This document shows, piece after piece, positions 1 through 8,429 of a DNA stretch of 64,000 bases. Every line of letters begins with the position of its first letter. Within the stretch, counting starts at the first letter, position 1. The notes below the pieces were generated by a model, which was not told the origin of the DNA, did not search any database, and saw only the letters and a program-made list of their open reading frames with translations. This stretch comes from Dyella marensis (GTDB lineage Bacteria; Pseudomonadota; Gammaproteobacteria; Xanthomonadales; Rhodanobacteraceae), in assembly GCF_900112865.1 (NCBI RefSeq), contig NZ_FONH01000004.1, forward strand, positions 143,122-207,121, in the 5' to 3' direction. A program made the position numbers and the translations under genes.

Positions 1-525
1 GGGTCACCATTTGGAACGGAGAGGTGATCCCCTCTCCCTCCGGCGACCCGAAGGTAGTCCCCGTGGGAGAGAGGGGTTGGGGTGAGGGTACGGGCGGAGC
101 GCAAGAGTGATGTGCACCGCTCCGCCCGCACCCTCATCCGGCTGCCGCCACCTTCTCCCGGAGGGAGAAGGGTCACCATTTGGAACGGAGAGGTGATCCC
201 CTCTCCCTCCGGGAGAGGGGGTGGGGTGAGGGTACGGGCGGAGCGCAAGAGTGATGTGCACCGCTCCGCCCGCACCCTCATCCGGCTGCCGCCACCTTCT
301 CCCGGAGGGAGAAGGATTCCAACTTGGAACGATGAGGTGATCCCCTCTCCCTCCGGGAGAGGGGGTGGGGTGAGGGTACGGGCGGAGCGCAAGAGTGATG
401 TGCACCGCTCCGCCCGTACCCTCATCCGGCTGCCGCCACCTTCCTCGCTCCTCAGAGCCGCGCACATCCATGTGCGCTCCCCGCGTGCTCCCGGCGGGAG
501 AAGGGTTCCAATTTGGAAACTGAGG
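1..525. repeat. Three tandem copies of a ~144-bp palindromic intergenic repeat
   Basis: Copy 2 (170-313) is the clearest unit. It contains a CCCTCTCC...GGAGAGGG hairpin, the phrase GTGGGGTGAGGGTACGGGCGG, and a complementary arm CCGCCCGCACCCTCATCC. Copy 1 (1-169) has a short substitution inside its first hairpin. Copy 3 (314 to about 525) is degenerate after about 442. A single related copy lies at 31549-31655. The whole first 595 bases are this repeat, and I see no gene here. Repetitive open frames run through it on both strands because the unit length is a multiple of three. Confidence 0.85.
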
Positions 526-595
526 CATTTGCACCACAACCCCTGCTGTACCTTCGTACGATGGCGCGCCCACCGCCGGTTGCTATGGTGTCCGG

Positions 596-2431
596 ATGAC
601 CATCCTCCACCGCTCCTGGCTGTTGCTGGTGCCGCTGCTGGCCGCTTGCGCGGCGCAGCCGCCTTCCTCTCACCGATCGGGACAGGGTTTCATGCGCGAT
701 CCGGATTTCATCCAAGGCGACGTGCGCATCACCGGGCATCGCGGCAGCGACGATCTGCTCAGTGCGGGATTGGGTCTGGCCGGGTTGGCGGGGACGCCGG
801 CGCCATATGCCGATGCGCTGCATCCGACCGCGGGCGAGTTGCGCCGCCGTGCGATCCAGAACAGCTGGAAGGGCATCGCCGATCTCGGCCCGCTGGGCGG
901 CTACGGGCGTGTCTATGGCGCGGTGCCCGCGGTGCCGGGACGCGAATACCAGGCCTTTGCGCGCATTCCAGGCGCGCATGCACCGCACCGCGTGCTGCTG
1001 CAGCTGCCCGATGGTTTCGACACGCAGCGGCGCTGCCTGGTGGTGACGGCATCGTCCGGTTCGCGCGGCATCTACGGCGCGATCGCGCTGGCCGGTGCGT
1101 GGGGACTGCCGCGCGGCTGCGCGGTCGCCTATACCGACAAGGGCACGGGCGCGGGTTACTTCGACCCTGCCGACGACAGCGGCGTGCAGCTGGACGGCAC
1201 GCGCGCGAAGCGCGGTTCGGCGCCGCTCGAATTCGAACCGGTGCCGGCTGCCGCCGACGCGGGCGTGGCGATCAAGCACCTGCACTCGGGCGATCATCCG
1301 GAAGCCGACTGGGGCCGCCACGTACTGCAGGCCGCGCGCTTCGGGCTGGCCATGCTCGATCGCGCCTATCCGGAGCAGGCGCCGTTCACCGCGCAGAACA
1401 CGCGCATCATCGCCACCGGACTGTCCAACGGCGGCGGCGCGGTGTTGCAGGCGGCAGGCCTCGACGACGAAGGTGTGCTCGCCGGTGTCGTCGCGCTGGA
1501 GCCCAATGTGCACGTGGAAGGCCACGGCCGTGCGCTCTACGACTACGCCACCGACGCCGCGCTGTGGCTGCCGTGCGCACTGAGCGACGCGCGCTTCGAC
1601 CGCACGCCCCTGGCGCGCGGCAAGGACGGCAAGCCGCCGGCTGCCTGGCTCGCCCGCTGCGCCAGCCTGCGCGAGCTGGGCCTGGTCGGCGGCGACACGC
1701 CGCAGGCCCAGGCGGCGCAGGCCTACGAACATCTGCGCAAGGGCGGCTGGACCGACGACGCGCTGAACGTGGCGGCAAGCACGCAGGCCTTCGACCTGTG
1801 GCGCGCGATCGCCGCCGGCTATGCCTCGTCGTATCTGCGCCGCGGCGCGACGGACATGCCTTGCGGCTTCCGCTACGCCGCCACCGCCGACGCCTCGCCG
1901 GCCGTCCGCGCCTCGTGGTGGGCGGACGGTGCCGGCATTCCGCCCGGCAACGGCATCGCGCTGCTCGGCGGCACGGACGCAACCGCGGACCCCGCGCTGC
2001 CCGGCACGCGCTGCCTGCGCGCGCTGTGGGACGGCACCGGCGCGGAGGTGGCCGGGCTGCACGCCAGCGTGGCCGCCACCTCGGTGCGGCTGCCGCGTCC
2101 GGAGCTGCCGCTGTGGGTGCTGCACGGCGCCGAGGACGGCCTGCTGCCGACGGCGTTCACCTCCGAACCCTACGTGGCCTGGCTGCACGCGCAGGGGCGC
2201 CATCCGCTGTACTGGAAGGTGCCGCATGCGCAGCATTTCGATGCCTTCCTGCCGCTGCCGGGCTTCGGCGAGCGCCACGTGCCGCTGCTGCCGTACGGCT
2301 ATCTGGCGCTGGACCGGCTGTGGAGCCACCTGTACGCCGCCGCGCCGTGGCCGCGCGACAACCCGCCGGTGCCGGCGGCCCGGCCCCGCGGCGCGGGGGC
2401 GATGGAGCGGGCGGCGCTCGGCCTGCCCTGA
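596..2431 (+). CDS. 3-hydroxybutyrate oligomer hydrolase-like lipoprotein
   Basis: The 611-residue product matches the D-3-hydroxybutyrate oligomer hydrolase family, which cleaves short 3HB oligomers released during polyhydroxybutyrate breakdown. It starts with a lipoprotein signal (LLLVPLLAAC, a lipobox), so it is probably membrane-anchored or exported. The family features I recognise are the N-terminal region around DPDFIQGDVR, the SSGSRGIYGA block near residue 150, and a serine-hydrolase nucleophile elbow GLSNGGG with Ser277 as the likely nucleophile. A late His in VPHAQHFDAF fits the catalytic triad. The ATG at 596 gives the lipobox at the expected distance, although its ribosome site is weak. 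It stands alone between the left repeat and ppiB. No PHB synthase or other PHB gene is visible nearby, so its physiological substrate is inferred from family only. Confidence 0.8.
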   Translation: MTILHRSWLLLVPLLAACAAQPPSSHRSGQGFMRDPDFIQGDVRITGHRGSDDLLSAGLGLAGLAGTPAPYADALHPTAGELRRRAIQNSWKGIADLGPLGGYGRVYGAVPAVPGREYQAFARIPGAHAPHRVLLQLPDGFDTQRRCLVVTASSGSRGIYGAIALAGAWGLPRGCAVAYTDKGTGAGYFDPADDSGVQLDGTRAKRGSAPLEFEPVPAAADAGVAIKHLHSGDHPEADWGRHVLQAARFGLAMLDRAYPEQAPFTAQNTRIIATGLSNGGGAVLQAAGLDDEGVLAGVVALEPNVHVEGHGRALYDYATDAALWLPCALSDARFDRTPLARGKDGKPPAAWLARCASLRELGLVGGDTPQAQAAQAYEHLRKGGWTDDALNVAASTQAFDLWRAIAAGYASSYLRRGATDMPCGFRYAATADASPAVRASWWADGAGIPPGNGIALLGGTDATADPALPGTRCLRALWDGTGAEVAGLHASVAATSVRLPRPELPLWVLHGAEDGLLPTAFTSEPYVAWLHAQGRHPLYWKVPHAQHFDAFLPLPGFGERHVPLLPYGYLALDRLWSHLYAAAPWPRDNPPVPAARPRGAGAMERAALGLP

Positions 2432-2508
2432 GCCGCCGGCTGGAGTATCCTTGCCGGTTTCCGCGCCGCTGCCGGAGCGGCGCCGTCTCGACAGCCTAAG
2501 GAGTACCG

Positions 2509-3018
2509 ATGACCATCAACGTAACCCTCACCACCAACCGCGGCCCCATCCACCTGCGCCTGCACGACGACAAGACGCCGGTGACCGTGGCCAGCTTCGT
2601 CAACCTGGTGCGCCGCGGTTACTACGATGGCCTGAGCTTCCACCGCGTGATCAACGACTTCATGGTCCAGGGCGGCTGCCCCGAGGGCAGCGGCCGCGGC
2701 GGCCCGGGCTACAAGTTCGAGGACGAGTTCAATCCCTCGCTGCGCCACGACAAGCCCGGCGTGCTGTCGATGGCCAACGCCGGTCCGCGCACCAACGGCA
2801 GCCAGTTCTTCATCACCCACGGCGCCACGCCGTGGCTGGACGGCAAGCACAGCGTGTTCGGCGAAGTGGTCAGCGCGGAAGACCAGAAGGTGGTCGATGC
2901 GATCCGCCAGGACGACGTGATCGAGAAGGCCACCGTCGAGGGCGACGTCGACGCGCTGCTGGCCGCCCAGGCCGACCGCGTCAAGGAATGGAACGCGATC
3001 CTCGACCAGCGCGGCTGA
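2509..3018 (+). CDS. ppiB: Peptidyl-prolyl cis-trans isomerase B (cyclophilin)
   Basis: A 169-residue cyclophilin that catalyses cis-trans isomerisation of X-Pro bonds during protein folding. It has no signal peptide, so it is the cytoplasmic PpiB type. Family motifs are clear: [13 protein letters not shown] with the catalytic Arg, the [15 protein letters not shown] block, and [12 protein letters not shown]. The length is normal for the family; the short tail after [13 protein letters not shown] ends in WNAILDQRG. An AAGGAG ribosome site sits about six bases before the ATG. A strong hairpin terminator follows 24 bases after the stop, so it is probably transcribed as a single gene. Confidence 0.93.
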   Translation: MTINVTLTTNRGPIHLRLHDDKTPVTVASFVNLVRRGYYDGLSFHRVINDFMVQGGCPEGSGRGGPGYKFEDEFNPSLRHDKPGVLSMANAGPRTNGSQFFITHGATPWLDGKHSVFGEVVSAEDQKVVDAIRQDDVIEKATVEGDVDALLAAQADRVKEWNAILDQRG

Positions 3019-3041
3019 GCGCCTCGCGTTCTTGCGAAATA

Positions 3042-3078
3042 AGAAGGCCGCCGTCGGCAACGACGGCGGCCTTCTTTC
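3042..3078 (+). terminator. Intrinsic terminator after ppiB
   Basis: A perfect 15-bp stem AGAAGGCCGCCGTCG with a GCAA tetraloop (3042-3075) is followed by a short T-rich tail. Confidence 0.85.
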
Positions 3079-3183
3079 ATTAACGGTGCCGTCACATGCG
3101 GCTAGCCGAGGCATGCCTAGAATCGCCGGACGCGCCGGACGTGCGCTACCGGGGTAGACCTTTCAATCTTAGGGAGAGCAAAC

Positions 3184-3633
3184 ATGGCATCACTCAATGA
3201 TCTGCTGGGCGGCCTGGGTAGTCTGCTGGGGCAGGGCGGCCAGGAAGGACAGGGCGGCTCGCTGATTTCCGTGGCGGGCCAGCTGATCGAAAAGGCCGGC
3301 GGCCTGCAGGGCCTGCTGAACATCCTGCAGCAGCATGGCCTGGGCGAAGCGGCGCAGTCGTGGGTCGGCACCGGCGCCAATCAATCGGTCTCCGGCGACC
3401 AGCTGGGCCAGGCGCTGCAGAACGGCGGTCTGGGCTCGGTGGTGCAGGAAGCCGCGGGCAAGCTGGGCGTGGATCCGGGCCAGCTGCTCGGCCAGCTGTC
3501 GCAGGTGCTGCCGCACGCGGTGGATCACCTCACCCCCGACGGCCAGGTGCCGCAGGGCGGCAGCGGCATCGATCTGGGCTCGCTGGCCTCGCTGGCCGGT
3601 TCGCTGTTCGGCGGCAGCAAGGCGTCGGCCTAA
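3184..3633 (+). CDS. YidB-family (DUF937) protein
   Basis: A 149-residue glycine-, leucine- and glutamine-rich protein of the YidB/DUF937 family. It has no signal peptide or membrane segment. The N-terminus MASLNDLLGGLGSLLG and the repeated amphipathic segments (LGQALQNGGLGS, LGVDPGQLLGQLSQVLP, AVDHLTPDGQVPQ) are typical. The C-terminal LTPDG block is the best conserved part of the family. Its function is unknown. It has a strong GGGAG ribosome site at 3172-3176. It is bracketed by two hairpin terminators (3042 and 3651), so it is a monocistronic unit with its own promoter in 3079-3170. Confidence 0.85.
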   Translation: MASLNDLLGGLGSLLGQGGQEGQGGSLISVAGQLIEKAGGLQGLLNILQQHGLGEAAQSWVGTGANQSVSGDQLGQALQNGGLGSVVQEAAGKLGVDPGQLLGQLSQVLPHAVDHLTPDGQVPQGGSGIDLGSLASLAGSLFGGSKASA

Positions 3634-3650
3634 GCATTCGCGCACACATG

Positions 3651-3688
3651 AAAGCCGCCGGCGGGGCAACCCGCCGGCGGCTTTTTTC
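3651..3688. terminator. Bidirectional hairpin terminator between convergent genes
   Basis: The stem AAAGCCGCCGGCGGG, loop GCAA and complementary arm (3651-3684) are followed by further T residues, with A residues before the stem. It lies between the YidB-like gene (+) and the GlsB-like gene (-) and can serve both. Confidence 0.85.
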
Positions 3689-3692
3689 ATGC

Positions 3693-3950
3693 TCAGGCCG
3701 TGCGATTGCGGTTGAACGCGAAGTGGTAGATCAGCAGCAGCACCACGGCGCCGAGGATCGAGCCGAGGAAGTGCATGAAGCCCGTCGCGGGCCACCAGCC
3801 CAGCTGCTCGCCCACATAGGTGGAGATGAAGGAGCCGGCGATGCCCAGCAGGGCCGTGATGATGAAGCCGCCCGGGTCCTTGCCCGGCATGATGGCCTTG
3901 GCGAGCAGGCCGACGACCAGACCGACGATGATTACCCACAGCCAATGCAT
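3693..3950 (-). CDS. GlsB/YeaQ/YmgE-family stress-response membrane protein
   Basis: An 85-residue inner-membrane protein with three hydrophobic segments: WLWVIIVGLVVGLLA, GGFIITALLGIAGSFISTYV, and FLGSILGAVVLLLIYHFAF. The GLLAKAIMPGKDPGG motif between the first two is the family signature. Members are associated with general stress, but the biochemical role is unknown. I chose the ATG at 3950 because it places MHWLWVIIV at the N-terminus and has GGAGGAG upstream. The open frame extends further but with no family similarity. It converges on the YidB-like gene across a shared terminator. Confidence 0.9.
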   Translation of the reverse strand: MHWLWVIIVGLVVGLLAKAIMPGKDPGGFIITALLGIAGSFISTYVGEQLGWWPATGFMHFLGSILGAVVLLLIYHFAFNRNRTA

Positions 3951-4189
3951 ACCCGTCTCCTCCGTCAATGGTTGGATAGTCCCCTGAGTACCACTGGCGG
4001 GCGCCTTCCTGTTGGCCCGCTGCCTCCCGGTCCCGGAATGCGCCGAAGCGGCCGGTAGCGTGCGCATCATGCCCGGGCCGGTCCCCGAATGCACCGGGTG
4101 GCAAGGACTTGCGGGGGCGCCGGATGCGGCAGCGCCGCATGCTAAAATCCACCGGTTTGCTGCCTCCGTCCCCCGAACCAGAGGAAGTC

Positions 4190-5389
4190 ATGCCCCAGCT
4201 AGCCCAGCGTGTCGGTCGCGCCAAGCCCAGCGCGATCATGGTCATCGCCGAAAAGGCCAGGCAGCTCAAGGCCGCCGGCCGCGACATCATCAGCTTCTCC
4301 ATCGGCGTGCCGAACTTCCTCCCCGGCGACCATGTGTACGAGGCGGCGCGCGAGGCGCTCAAGCACGACAGCGGCCAGTACGGCAGCAACCGCGGCGCCG
4401 AGCCGCTGCTGGACGCCTTCCTCAGGCACATCGAGGCGCTCGGCTTCAGCGGCTACGGCCGCATGAACCTCTCCATCGGCATCGGCGCCAAGCAGGTGCT
4501 GTACAACCTGGCCGAGGCGATGCTCGACGAAGGCGACGAGATCTGCTTCGCCGCGCCGTACTGGACCACCTACCACGACATCGCGGACATCGTCGGCGCC
4601 AAGGCCAACGTGCTGCATTGCGGCCCGGAGCAGAACTACAAGCTGGTGCCCGCGCAGCTCGAAGCGGCGTTGCAGCGCAAGCCCAAGGTGTTCCTGTTCA
4701 ACAACCCGTCCAACCCCACCGGCATGGTCTACACGCGCGAGGAAATCGCCGCGCTGGCCGACGTGCTGGTCAAGTATCCGGACACCTGGATCGTCACCGA
4801 CGACATCTACAACTCGATGGTGTTCGACGGGATCGGCTACCACAACTTCGTGTTCGCCCAACCGGAGTTGCGCGAGCGCCTGGTGTTCGTCGACTCGGTC
4901 TCCAAGACCTACGGCATGCCGGGCTGGCGCGTGGGTCTGATCGCCGGCCCCGAGTCGGTGGCCAAGGCGGTGACCACGCTCAATTCCAACCACATCACCA
5001 GCGTGCCGGAAGTGATCACTGCTGCCGCGGTGGCGGCCTTCGGCGGCCCGCAGGACGTGCCGCGCGCCAAGTGCGAGGAATTCGCCGGCAAGCGCGACGT
5101 GGTGTTCGAGGCGCTGACGGCGATCCCCGGCGTGGTGTGCCCGCGTCCGCAGGGTGCGTTCTATGCGTTCCCGGATATCTCCGTCGCCTTCGGCAAGAGC
5201 CACCAGGGCACGAAAATCTCCAACGACGTCGAGTTCTGCGCGGCCCTGCTGGAAGCCACCGGCGTCGCCTGCGTGCCTGGTTCGGCCTTCGGCGAGCCGC
5301 GCGCGATGCGCATCTCCTACACCTGTCCCACGGCGCAGCTGAAGCCGGGCCTCGAACGCATCCAGGCCTTCTTCGCGCAGCTGAGCTGA
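4190..5389 (+). CDS. PLP-dependent aminotransferase, aspartate aminotransferase family (class I)
   Basis: A 399-residue cytosolic class I aminotransferase of the AspC/AlaA-like fold. The PLP lysine is in [14 protein letters not shown] (Lys239). Other fold-type I markers are [12 protein letters not shown], the DDIYNSMVF segment where the conserved Asp and Tyr contact the cofactor, and the Arg of RAMRISYTC near the C-terminus that binds the substrate carboxylate. Substrate choice (aspartate, alanine or aromatic) cannot be fixed from sequence. Malate dehydrogenase follows 83 bases downstream on the same strand, which would fit an aspartate/oxaloacetate link, but this is inference. I chose the ATG at 4190 because it has GAGGAAG upstream; an in-frame ATG at 4109 lacks one. 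A TAAAAT -10-like hexamer at 4143-4148 is a possible promoter element. Confidence 0.88.
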   Translation: MPQLAQRVGRAKPSAIMVIAEKARQLKAAGRDIISFSIGVPNFLPGDHVYEAAREALKHDSGQYGSNRGAEPLLDAFLRHIEALGFSGYGRMNLSIGIGAKQVLYNLAEAMLDEGDEICFAAPYWTTYHDIADIVGAKANVLHCGPEQNYKLVPAQLEAALQRKPKVFLFNNPSNPTGMVYTREEIAALADVLVKYPDTWIVTDDIYNSMVFDGIGYHNFVFAQPELRERLVFVDSVSKTYGMPGWRVGLIAGPESVAKAVTTLNSNHITSVPEVITAAAVAAFGGPQDVPRAKCEEFAGKRDVVFEALTAIPGVVCPRPQGAFYAFPDISVAFGKSHQGTKISNDVEFCAALLEATGVACVPGSAFGEPRAMRISYTCPTAQLKPGLERIQAFFAQLS

Positions 5390-5472
5390 TCCATCCGTAT
5401 CGGTGGGTCTCAAGGGGCCCGCCAACACCATTCGGTGGGCCTGGCCCACCCGACCATGAAGGAGTGCAAGTG

Positions 5473-6459
5473 ATGAAAGCCCCCGTTCGCGTTGCCGTTA
5501 CCGGCGCTGCCGGCCAGATCGGCTATGCCCTGCTGTTCCGCATCGCCGCCGGCGACATGCTCGGCAAGGACCAGCCGGTGATCCTGCACCTGCTGGAAAT
5601 CACCCCGGCGCTGCCGTCCCTGCAGGGCGTGGTGATGGAGCTCAACGACTGCGCGTTCCCGACCCTGGCCGGCATCGTCGCCACCGACGACGTCAACGTG
5701 GCCTTCAAGGACGTCGACTACGCCCTGCTGGTCGGCGCGCGTCCGCGCGGCCCGGGCATGGAGCGCAAGGACCTGCTGGAAGCCAACGGCGCCATCTTCG
5801 GCCCGCAGGGCAAGGCGCTGAACGACCACGCCAAGCGCGACGTGCGCGTGCTGGTGGTCGGCAATCCGGCCAACACCAATGCGCTGATCGCCCAGCAGAA
5901 CGCCCCGGACCTGGATCCGAAGTGCTTCACCGCGATGGTGCGCCTGGACCACAACCGCGCCCTGTCGCAGCTGGCCGAGAAGACCGGCGCGCACACCACC
6001 GACATCAACAAGGTCACCATCTGGGGCAACCACAGCTCCACCCAGTACCCGGACCTGCACCAGGCTTCGGTGAAGGGCAAGGCCGCGCTCGAGCTGGTCG
6101 ACCAGGCCTGGTACGAGAGCGACTTCATCCCCACCGTGCAGCAGCGCGGCGCGGCGATCATCAAGGCGCGCGGCGCCTCGTCGGCCGCTTCGGCCGCCTC
6201 GGCCGCGATCGACCACATGCGCGACTGGGCGCTGGGCACCGCTGACGGCGACTGGGTCTCGATGGGCATCCCGTCCGACGGCTCGTACGGCATCGCCCCG
6301 GGCGTGATCTACGGCTACCCCGTGACGGTGAAGAACGGCAAGTACGAGATCGTGCAGGGCCTGCCGGTCAACGACTTCTCGCGCGCCCGCATGGAAGCGA
6401 CCGACAAGGAACTGCGCGAGGAGCGCGCCGCGGTCGAGCATCTGTTCGCCAAGAAGTAA
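5473..6459 (+). CDS. mdh: Malate dehydrogenase (NAD-dependent)
   Basis: A 328-residue TCA-cycle malate dehydrogenase interconverting malate and oxaloacetate. It is of the longer type without a Cys-zinc motif. Evidence: the Rossmann motif [16 protein letters not shown], the active-site loop [15 protein letters not shown] with substrate-binding arginines, the [12 protein letters not shown] block, and the catalytic His in [13 protein letters not shown]. The ATG at 5473 has AAGGAG eight bases upstream. The short spacer after the aminotransferase gene holds a 7-bp hairpin GGTGGGC-CTG-GCCCACC (5434-5450). A clear terminator follows the gene, so it is the last gene of this transcription unit. Confidence 0.95.
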   Translation: MKAPVRVAVTGAAGQIGYALLFRIAAGDMLGKDQPVILHLLEITPALPSLQGVVMELNDCAFPTLAGIVATDDVNVAFKDVDYALLVGARPRGPGMERKDLLEANGAIFGPQGKALNDHAKRDVRVLVVGNPANTNALIAQQNAPDLDPKCFTAMVRLDHNRALSQLAEKTGAHTTDINKVTIWGNHSSTQYPDLHQASVKGKAALELVDQAWYESDFIPTVQQRGAAIIKARGASSAASAASAAIDHMRDWALGTADGDWVSMGIPSDGSYGIAPGVIYGYPVTVKNGKYEIVQGLPVNDFSRARMEATDKELREERAAVEHLFAKK

Positions 6460-6481
6460 GCCGCTTCGGCAGCGAGGCAGG

Positions 6482-6513
6482 GAAGGGCGGCCCTGGGGCC
6501 GCCCTTCTTCGTT
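6482..6513 (+). terminator. Intrinsic terminator after mdh
   Basis: The 11-bp stem GAAGGGCGGCC with loop CTGG (6482-6507) is followed by TTCGTTGT. It sits between mdh and the convergent MerR regulator. Confidence 0.75.
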
Positions 6514-6520
6514 GTGCCGC

Positions 6521-7549
6521 TCAGTGCGCCGCCGTCTGCGCGCTCGCCCACGCGCTGCGCACATAGGCCAGCAGCGCGTCGTCCACCGCGCTGCCGCTGC
6601 GCAGCTCCGGCTCTTTCGCATAGGCCTCGCGGATGCGCGCATGGGTGACCGGATCGTCGCCGGCATAGGCGCGGAACAGTTCCATCCAGCGCCGCGCCTT
6701 GGCCTGCACGTGCGGGTGCGCGGGCGGAAGCTCATCGGCCATGGCGTTGCGCAGTTCCGCGATCAGCACCGGCCAGGCATGCATCTGCGCACCGTAGTGC
6801 AGCTGCATCCGCTCCATCTCCCGCGCATCCAGGTAGCGGGCGAAGATCGACAGCCGCGCGGCGATCAGCGCCTGCTCCACGAAGCGCTCCAGTTCCCGGG
6901 TGATGCCGCTGCGCTCGCGCATGGCCGGCTCCTGTTCGTTGATGGCCCGTAGCCGCAGCAGGAAAGCCGGGTTGTTGCCGGTGCCGCGCTGGATCATCGT
7001 CATCCAGCGCAGCGCCAGCAGCTGCACGTCGGCATCGTGCGCGGTCGCGCCGCGGTCCATGGCCGCCTGCACGGCCATGACCAGTGCCTTCCAGTCGGGC
7101 AGCACGTCGGGGTCGGTATGCAGCGGCAGCGTCTTCAGTTCGTCGGGAGAGAAATACTTCTCGTACATGGTCATGGTCTCGAGTGTGTCCAGCCAGTCGG
7201 CCAGGTCGGGGGACTGTCCGGCCTCCAGCTGCGTGCGCAACCGGAGCAGCCGCTCGCGCAGCAGCGCGGTCTTGGCCAGCTCGCGGTCGAGGTGGGCGAG
7301 CTGGCGATCGATCACCTCCGGCAGCGGCGCCTGAGGCCCGGACAGGGCGTCTCCGATCGCGGTCAGCGACAGGCCCAGCTGGTGCAGGGCCTGGATCCGA
7401 TGCAGGCGCTCGATATTGGCCCGATCGTAGAGTCGATAACCGGCGGCGGAGCGCACCGAAGGCTTCAGCAGGCCGATGGCGTCGTAGTGGTGCAGGGTGC
7501 GGACAGTCAGCCCGCAACGCCGCGCAAGTTCGCCAACGGTCAACAGCAT
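6521..7549 (-). CDS. MerR-family transcriptional regulator with TipAS-like domain
   Basis: A 342-residue regulator. The N-terminal MerR winged helix-turn-helix (residues 1-70, LLTVGELARRCGLTVRTLHHYD and GYRLYDRANIERLHRIQ) is followed by a dimerisation coiled coil. Next is a helical C-terminal region with MTMYEKYFSPDELKTLP, which resembles the TipAS antibiotic-binding domain (residues about 130-240). A further helical extension of about 100 residues has no family I recognise. TipAS-type proteins respond to hydrophobic small molecules, and the ligand here is unknown. The ATG at 7549 has AAGGAG upstream. A palindrome inside an elongated promoter just upstream points to autoregulation. No target efflux gene is adjacent: the neighbours are mdh and a response regulator. 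Confidence 0.9.
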   Translation of the reverse strand: MLLTVGELARRCGLTVRTLHHYDAIGLLKPSVRSAAGYRLYDRANIERLHRIQALHQLGLSLTAIGDALSGPQAPLPEVIDRQLAHLDRELAKTALLRERLLRLRTQLEAGQSPDLADWLDTLETMTMYEKYFSPDELKTLPLHTDPDVLPDWKALVMAVQAAMDRGATAHDADVQLLALRWMTMIQRGTGNNPAFLLRLRAINEQEPAMRERSGITRELERFVEQALIAARLSIFARYLDAREMERMQLHYGAQMHAWPVLIAELRNAMADELPPAHPHVQAKARRWMELFRAYAGDDPVTHARIREAYAKEPELRSGSAVDDALLAYVRSAWASAQTAAH

Positions 7550-7574
7550 GGAGTTCTCCTTCGGTGCGGGCCGC

Positions 7575-7605
7575 ACACTGGGGCCTTACGTTACGTAAGG
7601 GTCAA
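7575..7605 (-). promoter_or_regulatory. MerR-type operator/promoter with 19-bp spacer
   Basis: Read on the minus strand, a TTGACC -35 (7600-7605) is followed after 19 bp by a weak -10 CAGTGT (7575-7580). The spacer holds a perfect 7-3-7 inverted repeat, CCTTACG-TTA-CGTAAGG (7584-7600). An over-long spacer containing a palindrome is the hallmark of MerR-activated promoters. It lies directly upstream of the MerR gene. Confidence 0.7.
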
Positions 7606-7692
7606 GCCCGGCGATAGCCGTGGCTGAGCGCCTCTGCTAAAAGCAATCCCTGGTTGCGCCCCGCCGGGCGGGCCGGTCAGACGAGGTCAGCC

Positions 7693-8325
7693 GTGCAAAC
7701 CATTCTTGTCGCCGACGATCACCCGATGTTCCGCGCCGCGGTGCTGCATGCGCTGCGCGAGGCGCTGCCCGACGGCCGGATGCTCGAAGTGGCCAGCCAG
7801 AGCGCCGTCGAAGCGGCGCTGGCCGACGAGGCGGTGATCGACCTGGTGCTGCTGGACCTGGCCATGCCCGGCGCGATGGGCTTCTCCTCGCTGGTGCTGC
7901 TGCGCGGCGAGCGGCCGGAAGTGCCGGTGATCGTGATTTCCTCGAACGACCATCCACGCACGGTGCGCCGCGCGCAGCAGTTCGGCGCCGCAGGGTTCGT
8001 TTCAAAGTCCGCGCCGGTAGGTGCGTTGGGTGCGGCGGTGCATGAGGTGCTCGCGGGCGGAAGCTGGTTTCCGGCGGAGAAGGCCGAGCGCAGCGAAGAT
8101 GATGCGACGCTTGCGTCGCGCCTGGCACAGCTGACACCGCAGCAGCTGCGCGTACTGATGCTGCTGGCCGAAGGCCTGCTCAACAAACAGATCGCCGACC
8201 AGCTCGGCCTGGCCGAGAACACCGTGAAGATCCACGTGACGGCCGTCCTGAAGAAACTCGACTGCCGTTCCCGCACGCAGGCGGCGGTACTCGCAAAGTC
8301 GCTGGATCTCGACGAGTCCCCGTAG
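7693..8325 (+). CDS. NarL/FixJ-type response regulator (REC plus LuxR HTH)
   Basis: A 210-residue response regulator. The receiver domain (residues 1-120) shows the acidic pair D8/D9, phospho-acceptor Asp55 in DLVLLDLAMPG, and the conserved Lys in FVSKSAP. The C-terminal LuxR-type helix-turn-helix (about 140-205) has LTPQQLRVLMLLAEGLLNKQIADQLGLAENTVKIHV. I chose the GTG at 7693, which gives the standard start MQTILVADDHP; an ATG at 7654 would add unrelated residues. It converges tail-to-tail with the hybrid kinase at 8426. The stop codon TAG is the second to fourth base of a GTAG-REP element, and the kinase ends in the other end of the same element. Pairing with that kinase is inferred from position. 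Confidence 0.9.
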   Translation: MQTILVADDHPMFRAAVLHALREALPDGRMLEVASQSAVEAALADEAVIDLVLLDLAMPGAMGFSSLVLLRGERPEVPVIVISSNDHPRTVRRAQQFGAAGFVSKSAPVGALGAAVHEVLAGGSWFPAEKAERSEDDATLASRLAQLTPQQLRVLMLLAEGLLNKQIADQLGLAENTVKIHVTAVLKKLDCRSRTQAAVLAKSLDLDESP

Positions 8326-8429
8326 GTTGGGGTGAGCACAGCGAACCCCAACGAACCTCTCACGCCGACCGTCGCGTCGATCTTCGATTGCGCCACCCGT
8401 TGGGGTTCGCTGCGCTCACCCCAACCTAC
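8322..8429. repeat. GTAG-REP element (inverted pair) between convergent regulator and kinase
   Basis: The element begins GTAGGTTGGGGTGAGC and ends with the reverse complement, with a spacer of about 45 bases between inner AACCCCAAC/GTTGGGGTT arms. Both ends contribute a stop codon: TAG at 8323-8325 for the regulator, and CTA at 8426-8428 (read TAG on the minus strand) for the kinase. Confidence 0.92.

Noticed and set aside
1-525. Possible CRISPR array
   Set aside because: The unit is about 144 bp with internal hairpins and no unique spacers of constant length.
82-573. Repetitive proteins encoded on both strands of the left-end repeat
   Set aside because: The frames stay open because the repeat unit is a multiple of three; no ribosome site or family similarity.
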